IMG/VR virus record: IMGVR_UViG_3300021518_000005
Span: 1-64,000 of that record
Reading direction: 5' to 3' (one strand)
From: a virus
DNA length: 64,000 nucleotides
Within the stretch, counting starts at the first letter, position 1. Each line of letters starts with the position of its first letter. Made by a program: the position numbers and the translations under genes. This document shows positions 48,118-57,660 of this stretch, in pieces. The notes under the pieces were generated by a model. It saw nothing but the letters and a program-made list of their open reading frames with translations, was not told the DNA's origin and searched no databases.

Positions 48118-50826
48118 CTAGCACGCGGTATACTCACAGGCTGTACACTTTGTACAGCCCTCCGATTTCATGAGACTAAATTGCTTGCGCGGGCATGGGC
48201 ATAGCATCCCCGTAGCCTTGTGTGGCGTTTTAGCTACTGGTGTCTCTGCCTCGACTGCCCGATATGTGGTGCTGTACTCCGCTAGCACCTTGCCTATTGC
48301 ATCCGGCACACTAGCTACCCGATTCAGCCCAAAACCAATGCTAGTACTTCCGCCGATTCCACGCAATTGCTCGCTAATCAAGTCAACACCAATGCCACAA
48401 CGCAGCGCAAGCGACACGAGACGGCCTAGCGCCTCGGTGAAAGCACTCAAGTCACTTCCTGCTCTTCCGATAACTGCAAACGTCTCGACGGGCGCTCCAT
48501 CCATCTCTGTCACAAACAGATGGAGATCACCTAATGGTGTTCTTACGCGATGCGCGGTCGCTGGTAGCTCATCAGGCACATCAATCGGCCATGACCGTAG
48601 CTCCTGTACCTCGACAATTTCCGGCCATTCTGCTGATTCAGTACTGCTTGTTGTGTTGCCTGTTGATAACACCTGCCCTGAGCGTGAGCCGTCTCGATAG
48701 ACCGTAATACCCTTACATCCGAGCCGATATGCTAGCTCGTATGCCTGTACAACATCCTCAATGGTAGCTGATTGCGGCGCGTTAATTGTTTTACTGATGG
48801 CACTATCAACATGGCGCTGAAATGCGGCCTGCATGCGTACATGCCACGACGGATCAATCTCGTTTGCTGTTCGGAATAGGCGTTGCACGGCTGCCGGAAT
48901 TTCAGGATGTTGAATACTTCCCGTGGCTGCAATGCGCTCCATTAACTCATCAGTGTACCATCCCTCCCGTTGAGCGCGTGCCACAAAATCAGCATGCACA
49001 TCAGGAAGCTGCATACCGGCCTGGTTACGCATAAACGCCACGGCAAATAATGGTTCGACACCACCTGAGCAGCCAGCAATGATACTGATACTGCCAGTCG
49101 GTGCAACAGTCGTCACATTACAATGCCGCATCTCGATATGTGGGTGAATGCGCCGCCCTTGACTATCTCTTGCACATGTCTCATCCGGCCCCCAGGTGCT
49201 TTCGATCCATTCAGGAAACACGTTGCGTTCATCGGCAAGATCGCTACTGGCGGCATGTGCTATAGTCTGAATACGACTCATCACATAATCAGCAAGTTCA
49301 AGCGCATCCTCACTATCATACGGAATATTGAGTTTAATCAAGGCGTCGGCCCAACCCATCACACCAAGGCCAATGCGCCGAATGCTCTGTGCCAAACTTG
49401 TAATAGCTGGCAGTGGATAGGTATTTGCGTCAATGACATTATCGAGGAAGCGAACGGCAATACGTACTGTATCCTCCAATCCTGTCACGTCTATCGAGCG
49501 CGTATCCTCGTCAACAAATGCACTGATATTGATACTGCCAAGATTACATACATCATTTGCAAGAAGCGCTTGCTCACCGCAATTATGTACCAAAAACCCT
49601 GTCACCAAGGAGCCATTATGGGCTTTCTTGTCACATATAAAGAAATTATGCGCCTCCTCCACAGTGCCATCATAAACATCGGCGCAACCATCAGGAATGA
49701 CCGACATAACAACATGGTTGCTATTGCATTGCTCAATAAAAGATCTTTCACTGCCAAATAAACGCGCTAAAACCTTACGACCGGGCAGGTTTTCTTTACG
49801 TGCGTGCGCAAGCCATTCGGTTAATGTAATAGGCCGACCAAGAACATTTGATAGTTTCACGCCCTGATGTAGTACATCATCGGCCTGAACATCCTTGTAT
49901 TGGCTATTCATTGCACCTAACGCATGAAACTGCTTGTGTTCCTTGCTTCCCATAACCGTCAAATTATCCAGTCTGTTGTCTGTAAAGTCACCATTGACGT
50001 GATGAACAACCTGATCAATTGATAGAGTTTCCCCTGTAACGTACTCCATGAGTAAACGATAATGGGGACGGAACACGCTCAAGCCATTGCGCACCATCAT
50101 ATCTCCACGACGTGCGCCTTGCTTAATGAAATGAGGGTAGAGTCGATCACCAACGCAAAGATCACTCGCCTTCTTCCATGTACCATCACGCAACATAAAC
50201 AAATGATCGGGCGTACATTGTACAAAATCTAAATCACGACCAACAGTAGTGCCTCCGCGTTTGTCATACGTTACACGTACAAGTGGCTTGTTTTTGCCTG
50301 TTTTGTGAATATTGTACATGCGTCGAACAACAGTTTTGTCGTTCAACAGACAGTACACCAAAGGTTCTGTGCCAACAAGATCAACAAATGGCTTTGGCCC
50401 TTCCACAGTTGAAACAAGTGTGTCGCCCGTAAAGCAAGGATTACACGCCTCGTAACGTCCGAGATGCGGCACGGGATTGTAGTAGTTTACTCTATCAATA
50501 AAGAATAATCCTGGTTCACCCGTTTCCCATGCACATTGTGCAATAAGACTAAATACAAGACGCGCTTGAATGATAGCAGGATAGCCCGCTTGAACCAAGA
50601 CATCACCTGTAAGTGGATGAGTCATTGTCTCGTTTGGTACATGCACATCGCCTGTACGCGGATTCATTAGCATGTACGGCGCATCATCATATACGGCCTG
50701 CATAAAATCATCAGTGATAGCCACTGAAATGTTGAAATTCGTCAGCTTTGTTGTGTCGCGCTTGCATGTGATAAACCTCAGAATATCAGGATGTGTACAA
50801 TGCAGGATCGCCATGTTCGCCCCACG
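48118..50826 (-). CDS. nrdJ: Class II ribonucleotide reductase NrdJ, 3' exon with intein
   Basis: Reduces ribonucleotides with adenosylcobalamin. After removing the intein (residues 132-416) the exon encodes about 617 residues: RYEACNP|CGEQALLANDVCNLGSINIS, then PTGSISIIAGCSGGVEPLFA, the class II core including the CGE site, and a C-terminal zinc or thiol tail CPCPRK...CTKCTAC. The exon begins at CGT after the intron; the ATG at 50829 is intron sequence and not a real start. Joins exon 1 (52059-52604) as GGVR-RGANM. Confidence 0.92.
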   Translation of the reverse strand, partial: RGANMAILHCTHPDILRFITCKRDTTKLTNFNISVAITDDFMQAVYDDAPYMLMNPRTGDVHVPNETMTHPLTGDVLVQAGYPAIIQARLVFSLIAQCAWETGEPGLFFIDRVNYYNPVPHLGRYEACNPCFTGDTLVSTVEGPKPFVDLVGTEPLVYCLLNDKTVVRRMYNIHKTGKNKPLVRVTYDKRGGTTVGRDLDFVQCTPDHLFMLRDGTWKKASDLCVGDRLYPHFIKQGARRGDMMVRNGLSVFRPHYRLLMEYVTGETLSIDQVVHHVNGDFTDNRLDNLTVMGSKEHKQFHALGAMNSQYKDVQADDVLHQGVKLSNVLGRPITLTEWLAHARKENLPGRKVLARLFGSERSFIEQCNSNHVVMSVIPDGCADVYDGTVEEAHNFFICDKKAHNGSLVTGFLVHNCGEQALLANDVCNLGSINISAFVDEDTRSIDVTGLEDTVRIAVRFLDNVIDANTYPLPAITSLAQSIRRIGLGVMGWADALIKLNIPYDSEDALELADYVMSRIQTIAHAASSDLADERNVFPEWIESTWGPDETCARDSQGRRIHPHIEMRHCNVTTVAPTGSISIIAGCSGGVEPLFAVAFMRNQAGMQLPDVHADFVARAQREGWYTDELMERIAATGSIQHPEIPAAVQRLFRTANEIDPSWHVRMQAAFQRHVDSAISKTINAPQSATIEDVVQAYELAYRLGCKGITVYRDGSRSGQVLSTGNTTSSTESAEWPEIVEVQELRSWPIDVPDELPATAHRVRTPLGDLHLFVTEMDGAPVETFAVIGRAGSDLSAFTEALGRLVSLALRCGIGVDLISEQLRGIGGSTSIGFGLNRVASVPDAIGKVLAEYSTTYRAVEAETPVAKTPHKATGMLCPCPRKQFSLMKSEGCTKCTACEYTAC
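49582..50436 (-). mobile_element. Intein with HNH homing domain in NrdJ
   Basis: 285 residues. Splice junctions: Cys1 (NP|CFTGDTLVST) and C-terminal FLVHN followed by Cys of CGEQ. Block A CFTGDTLV, block B-like CTPDHLF, HNH core VVHHVNGDFTDNRLDNLTV and block F/G VYDGTVEEAHNFFI, HN. It interrupts the catalytic CGE motif, so NrdJ is inactive until splicing. Confidence 0.9.
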
Positions 50827-50906
50827 CATATGTGTTACACTGCATAAGCAGGACTAGATCATTTCTGTCTAGTTCTTGCGTTTTCACGCAAGATCGGATC
50901 ATATCA

Positions 50907-51827
50907 TCAGGTTACACTAGTAAATTTTGCCCTTTTGCGCTCTAAGTGTATACTTGAACACCTATACATCATTGAACCAATTGCGTCGATAGTCTTGGGA
51001 TTGGAAAATTCTATTAGGCTGGTACCCTTTTTGGGTTGGATACCACCCCGTAACACCAGAATGCCCTGCTCTGTCAGGAATTGGGCTAAACCACTTACAA
51101 ATGGTTGACCACATGTAAAGGATAGTTTACATTTCTGATATGGCCCATATGTTTTATCTCTAACAGTATGAAAGCGCTTGTATATCGACAAACACCCATC
51201 GGCATCAAAAACACCCCGAATATAAGCCCAAGAAAGTATATGATCTGAAAATGCAATAAATGGTTCATTGCCGGATTTACGACCGCATGGCATGCCAGCA
51301 CTGATTAAGTCGTTGCAAATTTGCGTATTATTTACGCTTAATCTCCACTTTGCTTGCTCTGTGGGATGGCCTAATGAAGACACAACAAGTCGCACCGCAT
51401 CTGAATCCCCCAAGCATGTGGCAATGCGCTGAAGATGAGGCGCATCAACATCGGCCACTTGCAAAGACAGCCGTTTGGAAGTTTTTCGATCTGTTATATG
51501 CCCATCGGCTGTAAGAAAACCCAAAAGATAGGCTTGTTCGTCATTGGTAATGTCGTGGAAATAGTGCGTATTAAATGTTCTGACAACCGATTTTAATCTA
51601 CCCGCAATGCTTGGTTGTCGTCTAGGTAGGCCATACAGTTCCATGTATGATACCACTGTATTGCGTCCTACGCCATAAAAACGGGCTATATCCACCGTAG
51701 ACCACTGTTCAATGATATATAGTTGTTCAAGTACATCTCGCGTAAGCACATGAGCCAATTTTCGTGCAATCCCGTCGCGTGCCAACTGACCTTGAATATT
51801 GTCAGCCCCTACTTTCAACTGTTTCAT
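50907..51827 (-). CDS. LAGLIDADG homing endonuclease in intron
   Basis: 306 residues. Two LAGLIDADG-type helices: YLLGFLTADGHI and YIRGVFDADGC. The N terminus (IARFYGVGRNTVVSYMELYGLP) is a helix-turn-helix. It should cut intron-less nrdJ to spread the intron. It has its own operator-type promoter (51855) and a GGGGGG ribosome site. Confidence 0.9.
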   Translation of the reverse strand: MKQLKVGADNIQGQLARDGIARKLAHVLTRDVLEQLYIIEQWSTVDIARFYGVGRNTVVSYMELYGLPRRQPSIAGRLKSVVRTFNTHYFHDITNDEQAYLLGFLTADGHITDRKTSKRLSLQVADVDAPHLQRIATCLGDSDAVRLVVSSLGHPTEQAKWRLSVNNTQICNDLISAGMPCGRKSGNEPFIAFSDHILSWAYIRGVFDADGCLSIYKRFHTVRDKTYGPYQKCKLSFTCGQPFVSGLAQFLTEQGILVLRGGIQPKKGTSLIEFSNPKTIDAIGSMMYRCSSIHLERKRAKFTSVT

Positions 51828-51854
51828 ATCCCCCCTTTACGGTTTGTATTTTGT

Positions 51855-51883
51855 ATTATACCGTATCGGTAAGAAATGATCAA
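51855..51883 (-). promoter_or_regulatory. Early-operator promoter inside the intron
   Basis: - strand TTGATC, 17-bp spacer, TATAAT; half palindrome CTTACCGATACGGTA. Drives the homing endonuclease. Confidence 0.85.
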
Positions 51884-52058
51884 GTTGATTTTGGTGATCT
51901 CTGAACGTTTTACCGTGTCACCACGGCAACTTCGCTGCTGATTGTCCAATCCCCATATTTTTCAAACAATCACGCTTGCCATTACTAGCTACGTTGTTGC
52001 AATGAGGCTCTAAGGATGTTCCAGCAATTCACGCGATTTATCGTGCGCCAGTAGGTTA

Positions 52059-52604
52059 ACGCACTCCGCCTTGTTTCACCGCTTCTGTTGCGGCATTAAA
52101 CACTTCCAGGAAGCTTATCGGCCCTGATGCAACTCCACCTGTTGAGCCAACAGGATCACCGGCAGGACGCAACTTGCTGAAACTGTAGCCAACACCCCCG
52201 CCCGATTTGTGAATAAGTGCAGCGTTTTTCATGGTCTCGAAAATACCAGACATATCATCAGGAATATCCAACACATAGCAGGCGCTCATCTGAACCCCTG
52301 GCTTGCCTGCATTTGTCAGTGTTGGGCTGTTGGGCAGAAACTTGCGCGTTGCCATGATCTCGTAAAATGTGTTACGCCAGCGTAGTTTGTCTTGCTCACT
52401 TGCGCCATATACATCACGTTCAACATCACTTATTGCTGTAGCTACCCGTGCTAGCATATCCTCTGGCGTTTCCTGCGTGCCATCTTCATGCTTCCACAGA
52501 TAGCGCTTTGCCAAAATCTGCTCTGCGACATCCGTTAGTTCGATTCGTTGCACACGTTCCCCCACTGTTCTTGTTTCATGCGCGCCCGATGGCGCTGGTA
52601 CCAC
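52059..52604 (-). CDS. nrdJ: NrdJ exon 1 (N-terminal part of ribonucleotide reductase)
   Basis: N-terminal part of the class II reductase (LTDVAEQILAKRYLWKHEDGTQETPEDMLARVA, then FLPNSPTLTNAGKPGVQMSACYVLDIPDDMSGIF, IHKSGGGVGYSFSKLRPAGD). Ends GGVR, where the group I intron begins. The start is uncertain: ATG 52604, or GTG 52565, or GTG 52553, which lies 4 bases after GGGGGA and fits the family start best. Confidence 0.88.
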
Positions 52605-52783
52605 TTGCGGCGTTCTTCTCGATGTGACTCGTAATAGCGTTTGTTTTTACATTGCGTGTATGCCGATGTACCTGCTAGTGCGCCACATCCGCATACGCAC
52701 AGACGGCGTTTATTCTTGATAGGTCTTCCCGTCGAATAGCTTAGATAAGATCCCACACTTCCAGAAGAGTCGCATGTTTCCAT
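52535..52783 (-). CDS. Small zinc-binding protein
   Basis: 82 residues from ATG 52783. RRLCVCGCGALAGTSAYTQCKNKRYYESH resembles a small treble-clef/HNH-like zinc motif. The basic C terminus (REERRKWYQRHRARMKQEQ) may bind nucleic acid. Overlaps nrdJ exon 1. Confidence 0.55.
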   Translation of the reverse strand: METCDSSGSVGSYLSYSTGRPIKNKRRLCVCGCGALAGTSAYTQCKNKRYYESHREERRKWYQRHRARMKQEQWGNVCNESN

Positions 52784-53262
52784 GGTAAATCCTTCTGCTT
52801 TTCTAGCTTCACCAACCATTCTAATTGCTCCGTATTATCATTCCAACACAACTTTGCTCGTTGACACGCATCTTTTGCTACTTTGTCAAATGCATCAGCA
52901 TCATGCTTGCGCGTTCCTTTCCCGTACAATACCGTCATCGAGATGCGGCGCTTTTGCGGTGCTGCTAGTGGTTTATATGCTATTTCAGTGCCGTAGACCT
53001 TAATCAGTACCTCCATATTTCGCTTACCTTCCTCACAGATGTATCGTGCGCCCTGACTGCCAACCCACTCATTTGCTGCCAATGGCCGAAAATCAGGAAT
53101 AAAGATACGCTGATAGGAATTTGGTACACACTGCAAGGACGTTGCATATTCTACGATAGTAGTAACATGTTGCGGCTGAAACAGCGCGTCAAGTACCGCA
53201 TTTGGTGTCAATGCCGGTATCGACTGTAGAATACGCTCTAATTGTGTGCGATGTGTATGCAT
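52741..53262 (-). CDS. RusA-like Holliday junction resolvase
   Basis: 173 residues. The segment MTVLYGKGTRKHDADAFDKV, then KDACQRAKLCWNDNTEQLEWLVKLEKQK matches the RusA pattern (basic-D-x-D-x-x-x-K ... D...DD-like ... Q ... K), with metal-binding acids in place. RusA cuts four-way junctions during recombination or replication. The 94 N-terminal residues are longer than in plain RusA. Assignment is by motif only. Confidence 0.68.
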   Translation of the reverse strand: MHTHRTQLERILQSIPALTPNAVLDALFQPQHVTTIVEYATSLQCVPNSYQRIFIPDFRPLAANEWVGSQGARYICEEGKRNMEVLIKVYGTEIAYKPLAAPQKRRISMTVLYGKGTRKHDADAFDKVAKDACQRAKLCWNDNTEQLEWLVKLEKQKDLPWKHATLLEVWDLI

Positions 53263-53558
53263 TACTCATTTTCACGACGAAGGCAAACAAGGATAAGCGC
53301 ATACGCAGCAAGATCCATGAGCGTATCGTCAATACTTTCCCCAACTTGCTCATTACGCGGATTCTTCCAGAGATTTGTTAGTCGCGCCCATTTATCAGAC
53401 ATGCGCGTAAGTACACCTGCTTGAGCAGAAACACCAAAGACCTCGCAGTTGCGGAAATTTGCCCACGAATCGGGATTATCACCGCTGTAACCTGCATTTT
53501 TGCGCTGATGCAGATCGGCCATATCCTCTAGGAGCTTCAAATACTCAGTTGAGACCAT
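53262..53558 (-). CDS. Nucleotide modification-associated (Nmad1/DUF1599-like) protein
   Basis: 98 residues from ATG 53558. KNAGYSGDNPDSWANFRNCEVFGVSAQAGVLTRMSDKWARLTNL matches the family of small all-helical phage proteins (Nmad1, MazG-like) proposed to process modified nucleotides. Supports the idea of phage-specific dNTP handling. Confidence 0.72.
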   Translation of the reverse strand: MVSTEYLKLLEDMADLHQRKNAGYSGDNPDSWANFRNCEVFGVSAQAGVLTRMSDKWARLTNLWKNPRNEQVGESIDDTLMDLAAYALILVCLRRENE

Positions 53559-53772
53559 AACCATCCTCTTGATCGATACCGTATTTACGCACAATACTAA
53601 AAACGACCGGCGCAATGTAGTCGAGTTGAAACGTAAGAATACCAATTGCTAATGGTGGACATATAGTACGAAACATATGCGCTAGGCCATGACCGATACG
53701 AAGAACAAGCCCACAACCCTGTAATAGCATGGAATCAGAGACAATACGTACAATCTGGATGTGTTTACACAT
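53545..53772 (-). CDS. Small protein, unknown
   Basis: 75 residues with a hydrophobic middle (ICPPLAIGILTFQLDYIAPVVFSIV). Overlaps the Nmad1-like gene. No family recognised. Confidence 0.45.
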   Translation of the reverse strand: MCKHIQIVRIVSDSMLLQGCGLVLRIGHGLAHMFRTICPPLAIGILTFQLDYIAPVVFSIVRKYGIDQEDGYGLN

Positions 53773-53774
53773 AC

Positions 53775-54224
53775 CTACTCGCTCTCCAATCGAATACTTG
53801 CGCTTGGCTGATTACCTATCCCGTCAATGGTGCCAGCTTTGCGTAAATACTTCTTCACTCGTGTTGTGTTGATCTTGAGATCAACTAACAGTTGCCCATC
53901 AATAGCATACCCGTCTTGAATTAACTGTAACGCCAGATCAATGTACTCCCGTGTCCCCTCATCTGGCAATACAAGCTCACCGACACGATCCTCGACAAGT
54001 GTTACACCACCAAAAGCTTTAACACCACCTGCCTGCATGTCTTGTGTAAGTGTTGCACGCAAGGCGCGTTCTTCCGCCTTTAACTCATTGACTCGTGCTT
54101 TATACGGTGCTATTTCTTCCTCTACATCAGCTTTGATGTGTTTGATGTATTGCTCACTGTCCTTAATCGTTTTTACAACATCGCGCAAGCGTGCTACCTT
54201 TTGATGGAACACAAACTCACTCAT
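53775..54224 (-). CDS. Coiled-coil protein (Gp157-like?)
   Basis: 149 residues. N-terminal coiled coil (DVVKTIKDSEQYIKHIKADVEEEIAPYKARV), then a small beta domain. The form recalls Siphovirus Gp157-type proteins near replication genes. Role unknown. Confidence 0.5.
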   Translation of the reverse strand: MSEFVFHQKVARLRDVVKTIKDSEQYIKHIKADVEEEIAPYKARVNELKAEERALRATLTQDMQAGGVKAFGGVTLVEDRVGELVLPDEGTREYIDLALQLIQDGYAIDGQLLVDLKINTTRVKKYLRKAGTIDGIGNQPSASIRLESE

Positions 54225-54441
54225 CGGTTTTAACCTGGAACTTTAATGCCTTATCGCCATAGAATACATCGTTTGCAAGCGCGGGCAGCTTCCAATTTCC
54301 TTGATGCTTCACGGGACGGCATGGTGCAGGACGCCCATGCACTTGCTCGAAAAATGCCATGACTTCTTCTGCTGAATACTCTCGCTTTGTCGTTACATAC
54401 GTGTGACAATAACTTTGCACCCATGCCGGTGTGTCTTCCAT
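54217..54441 (-). CDS. Small protein, unknown
   Basis: 74 residues, MEDTPAWVQSYCHTYVTTKR..., possible helical wHTH-like. Overlaps the methyltransferase end by 1 base. Confidence 0.45.
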   Translation of the reverse strand: MEDTPAWVQSYCHTYVTTKREYSAEEVMAFFEQVHGRPAPCRPVKHQGNWKLPALANDVFYGDKALKFQVKTDE

Positions 54442-55235
54442 TATGCAACCATCTCCTGTAGCATACGTTGACGCATCATGTCAACGTATTCCATATTACT
54501 ATCCCCGAGAAACATAGATCCATGCAGCCCTGGCACGCGCCATGCTGCTACACCCGTCGAACCAGAACCCGCAAACGGATCAACAATAAGCACACTCGTT
54601 TCTTTTGGTGTATACGCATCAATCAAAATTTGCAATAAGCTAATCGGCTTTCTACTTGGATGTTTCCATGTGGCACCGACCCATGTTTCAGCCGGTAGCA
54701 CGAAATAGTCACGAAGGTTCTTCAACGGCTCGCCTGTTACACCGATAAGTGGGTACCGTTCAGCGACTGTTTTATCGTAGTAACTCGATTGCTTCTTGCT
54801 ACCACGAATAACTAGCACGCTCTCTGTTGAAGCCGTGAATTGTGTTCCTGCCATGTTGGGATATGGATTGCTCTTGCACCAGTGCAGCGCCTGCACACAC
54901 CACATGCCAAGCTCATCTACAGCCCGTCGAATATGGTGCAGATTATGGATAAATGTCCCGAATACAAGAAGGTTGCCCCTCGTGGCAAGTACGCGCTGCG
55001 CTTCACGCATCCAATCCAGCGTGAATGCATAATAATCAGGAATAACATCCCATGCAGCGCGGAAATTCTGCCAATTCTTTGCCTTCATGACCTCACTGAA
55101 TGTATATTGCGCTGTTCTATCACCGTCGCCAATACCATACGGCGGATCGGTAATAATCAGATCAACACTTGTATCGACAAGACCGCGCAACAGATCGTCA
55201 GCTGTCGTACACTGAATATTACAAGCCAAACTCAT
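54441..55235 (-). CDS. DNA methyltransferase (beta class, N4/N6)
   Basis: 264 residues. Motif IV TDPPYGIGDGD (29-39) precedes motif I VDPFAGSGSTGVAAW (about 220-234), the permuted beta-class order. YTFSEVMKAKNWQNF and FVLPAETWVGATWKHPSRKPISL lie between. Target base (adenine or cytosine N4) not readable. Third methyltransferase of the phage; no restriction partner. Confidence 0.85.
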   Translation of the reverse strand: MSLACNIQCTTADDLLRGLVDTSVDLIITDPPYGIGDGDRTAQYTFSEVMKAKNWQNFRAAWDVIPDYYAFTLDWMREAQRVLATRGNLLVFGTFIHNLHHIRRAVDELGMWCVQALHWCKSNPYPNMAGTQFTASTESVLVIRGSKKQSSYYDKTVAERYPLIGVTGEPLKNLRDYFVLPAETWVGATWKHPSRKPISLLQILIDAYTPKETSVLIVDPFAGSGSTGVAAWRVPGLHGSMFLGDSNMEYVDMMRQRMLQEMVA

Positions 55236-55845
55236 GACGCACCTGCTCAGGAAGAATAAAACGTTGATCTTCTGGAATGGCTTGCACCATCAGGCCAGCA
55301 ACATGACGAATCTCAAAATGGGCATGACTTTCGGTGCGTAGCGCAGCAAAGTTAGCAAACGACCGCGCATTCATATGTACCACTGCGTTTGTTCGCCACG
55401 ACTCAGGAAGCAGATACTTTATTTCATCTTGCTTATACGACTGCTCTAGCAATTCATGCGCATGCGCCATAAAAGATACTGCCGTTTGATATACATACGC
55501 GGCAAGGGCATCATCGACAGTTCCATTGCGCATAGGTGTCACAAAGAACTCGTGAAGGTCTGCACCTTCCTGATGCTTCTGTAGTGCCTTGCGCAGTGTG
55601 TAGCGCGTGCTCTCAACTGAATAACTCGCGATGCGATGCCGTGTCATTTCCATCAAACACAGACGCGACATACCCCGAATGTCAAACCAGTACCCAAGAA
55701 ACTCCGCCTCACTCGTATGCTTTTTGACGGCAATAACCCGTTCAGCGCGCCCCTCAACTGGTTCGTGCTGATATGGCTTGGAGACAGCACGCTCGACAAC
55801 CCATGTGGGCGTGTGATGAAACAATTCGACTTCAATGTGCTGCAT
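55219..55845 (-). CDS. thyX: Flavin-dependent thymidylate synthase
   Basis: 208 residues from ATG 55845. Makes dTMP from dUMP with FAD and methylene-tetrahydrofolate. ThyX signature RHRIASYSVESTR; FLGYWFDIRGMSRLCLMEMTRHR before it; EIKYLLPES and FANFAALRTESHAHFEIR after. Works downstream of the dCMP deaminase at 44836. An upstream in-frame GTG at 55860 is possible. Confidence 0.93.
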   Translation of the reverse strand: MQHIEVELFHHTPTWVVERAVSKPYQHEPVEGRAERVIAVKKHTSEAEFLGYWFDIRGMSRLCLMEMTRHRIASYSVESTRYTLRKALQKHQEGADLHEFFVTPMRNGTVDDALAAYVYQTAVSFMAHAHELLEQSYKQDEIKYLLPESWRTNAVVHMNARSFANFAALRTESHAHFEIRHVAGLMVQAIPEDQRFILPEQVRHEFGL

Positions 55846-56182
55846 ACAGGATATTTCCACTCATCAATTCAATAAACAGTGTCTTTACAGTCTTGCCCTG
55901 CTCTGCAATTGTCCTTTTTGCTGCTTTATCGTGCGCTTGCTGGTACCGTTCCCGTAATGGTTGCTCGATAACAAGCCACAGCTCACAAATGACAGCACAA
56001 TGATCGACAATGGCACGATAGAGTTTGTTCTGAGCTGATTCCTCGCTTGTTGCCTCCAACTCACGTACACGCTTACGGCGCTCGTTATCACGCCACGATA
56101 TGATCTGTAATGCCTCCTGTAACTCATCTGATAATACCGGATCTTTGGCTTTGTGTTGCCGTGACATCATCCCCACAGCCAT
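55832..56182 (-). CDS. Helical protein, unknown
   Basis: 116 residues, charged and helical (VLSDELQEALQIISWRDNERRKRVRELEAT). AAGGTGG lies 7 bases before ATG 56182. No family recognised. Confidence 0.5.
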   Translation of the reverse strand: MAVGMMSRQHKAKDPVLSDELQEALQIISWRDNERRKRVRELEATSEESAQNKLYRAIVDHCAVICELWLVIEQPLRERYQQAHDKAAKRTIAEQGKTVKTLFIELMSGNILYAAH

Positions 56183-56229
56183 AGTATACCACCTTTTCTT
56201 CGTATCGTCAATTGATATTATAGTATGGA

Positions 56230-57654
56230 CTAATATCCTTCAGCTGCTCGATACGTATTAACACGATAATCATAACGATTCGGGATAATCGGCAATGTCC
56301 AGGAACCAAGACGGCCACCCATGCGATTTTTGAGTACCTGCCCGTGGATGGCCTTTTCCCATCCCTCTGGTACCGTGTCGTCATTACCGTCATGATGCCG
56401 TACTTCGGCTGTGCGCGGGTTGTACAACACCGTTTGCAGTGCTGTAATACCCCATGCATCTTGCTCAAGATGTCCTGATCCGCGCAACATTTCCTTGGTG
56501 TACTGTAACGGCCCACCTCCCTCGGATGTCGCATCCTTGCGACTACGATTTAACTGAAGATTGGCCCATATTGGCGTACCCGTGTCAGCAGCAATCTGCA
56601 TACACCATTTTGATGCAGCACTCGGTAGTTCAAATTCCCCAACAATACGACGCCCGCGTTCATCATCTACCTTAGCAATATTAAGATGATCAATTACTAG
56701 AAGATCAATCTCTCCCTTGACACGCAATTGTCGAACGTAGCTATAGACCTCGTTCAGGGTTCCAGCATCTTGGCCGGTAAGAAACCGAATATTGCCTATC
56801 CAGTCAGCAATCGACTCAAGTGCTGCCTTGACTGCTGCCGTCTCTGCTGCTGCAAGTGCAAAGTCTTCTGGCAGCATGCGTGCCATCACAAGTGATTTAT
56901 AGTCAATGCCGGTAATGCGGGTGATCAGCATATCAAGAAGATCTGTGGCGGTCATCTCCCATCCAAGCCACAAAATCCTACCACCAGCCTTCGCAAACTC
57001 ACACGCATACCACCAGGCAGCAACCGTTTTACCCGTAAATGGCGCAGCTGGAAAGAGATTGACAACACCCGGCAAAAATGGCGTTGCCGTAAACTCAGAC
57101 CCACCGCTCCATACAAAGAGCTTCGGGTACCGATCCCATGGCCCGGCCTTGCCATACTGCGAAACAATATCCGATCCCGACAAACCAGGATCTTTGGAGA
57201 CCACCGCAATACCAGCAATACGACTCAGGCCATCGCTAATAAGTGACTCAATAGAGCGCTCTGGTAACTGTACTTTCGCAATGAGGCTGTTGCAATGTTT
57301 TTGATATGATCGTCGCTGCGCGGCCTCAATAATACGATCTACGGCTGCCTGAATTTCGTGGACGGGAAGATTAAAGCATTGAAAATAGGGCTGTAGATCA
57401 CTTCTCGGCACACTGAGATAATCACTCATAGCGGCGGTTGACGCATATAGATACCGATTACCCTGACGAATCAGACCGGCGCGATAGATGCGCTCACTCA
57501 GGCTTTCACCGTCCTCGCTTGGTGCGAAACATCGAGCAATGGTATCGTTCAGGAACTGATCACGCTCATCATCAAACCTTGGACGCATCGCAACAGACGC
57601 AACAATCAACTCGGCTTCGGGCGCATAGAGAGGCGAAAGTATTTCGTTGCTCAT
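56230..57654 (-). CDS. dnaB: Replicative DNA helicase (DnaB-like)
   Basis: 474 residues. N-terminal helical domain to about residue 170, then the RecA-like motor: Walker A PAAPFTGKTV (about 204-213), ILWLGWEMTATDLLDMLITR, Walker B DLLVIDHLN (about 318-326) and IWANLQLNR...GSGHLEQDAWG (motif H4/R-finger region). Unwinds the fork ahead of the phage primase at 58542. Expressed from the operator-type promoter at 57661. Confidence 0.88.
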   Translation of the reverse strand: MSNEILSPLYAPEAELIVASVAMRPRFDDERDQFLNDTIARCFAPSEDGESLSERIYRAGLIRQGNRYLYASTAAMSDYLSVPRSDLQPYFQCFNLPVHEIQAAVDRIIEAAQRRSYQKHCNSLIAKVQLPERSIESLISDGLSRIAGIAVVSKDPGLSGSDIVSQYGKAGPWDRYPKLFVWSGGSEFTATPFLPGVVNLFPAAPFTGKTVAAWWYACEFAKAGGRILWLGWEMTATDLLDMLITRITGIDYKSLVMARMLPEDFALAAAETAAVKAALESIADWIGNIRFLTGQDAGTLNEVYSYVRQLRVKGEIDLLVIDHLNIAKVDDERGRRIVGEFELPSAASKWCMQIAADTGTPIWANLQLNRSRKDATSEGGGPLQYTKEMLRGSGHLEQDAWGITALQTVLYNPRTAEVRHHDGNDDTVPEGWEKAIHGQVLKNRMGGRLGSWTLPIIPNRYDYRVNTYRAAEGY

Positions 57655-57660
57655 AGCTGT

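Larger units (their letters stand above)
50827..52058 (-). mobile_element. Group I intron in nrdJ
   Basis: 1232 bases. The 5' exon ends GTGCGT and pairs with internal guide GGCGCAC (52043-52049) to form P1, with the conserved U.G wobble at the splice site. The core has AATTGCTGGAACATCC and GACAATCAGCAGCGAAG, group IA-like. The 3' splice site follows the G of ATG 50829. Splicing joins GGVR to RGANM without loss. Confidence 0.88.

Noticed and set aside
50827-50829. Independent ATG start of the 3' nrdJ part
   Set aside because: ATG is formed by the intron's last base; exon continuity GGVR-RGANM shows it is spliced.
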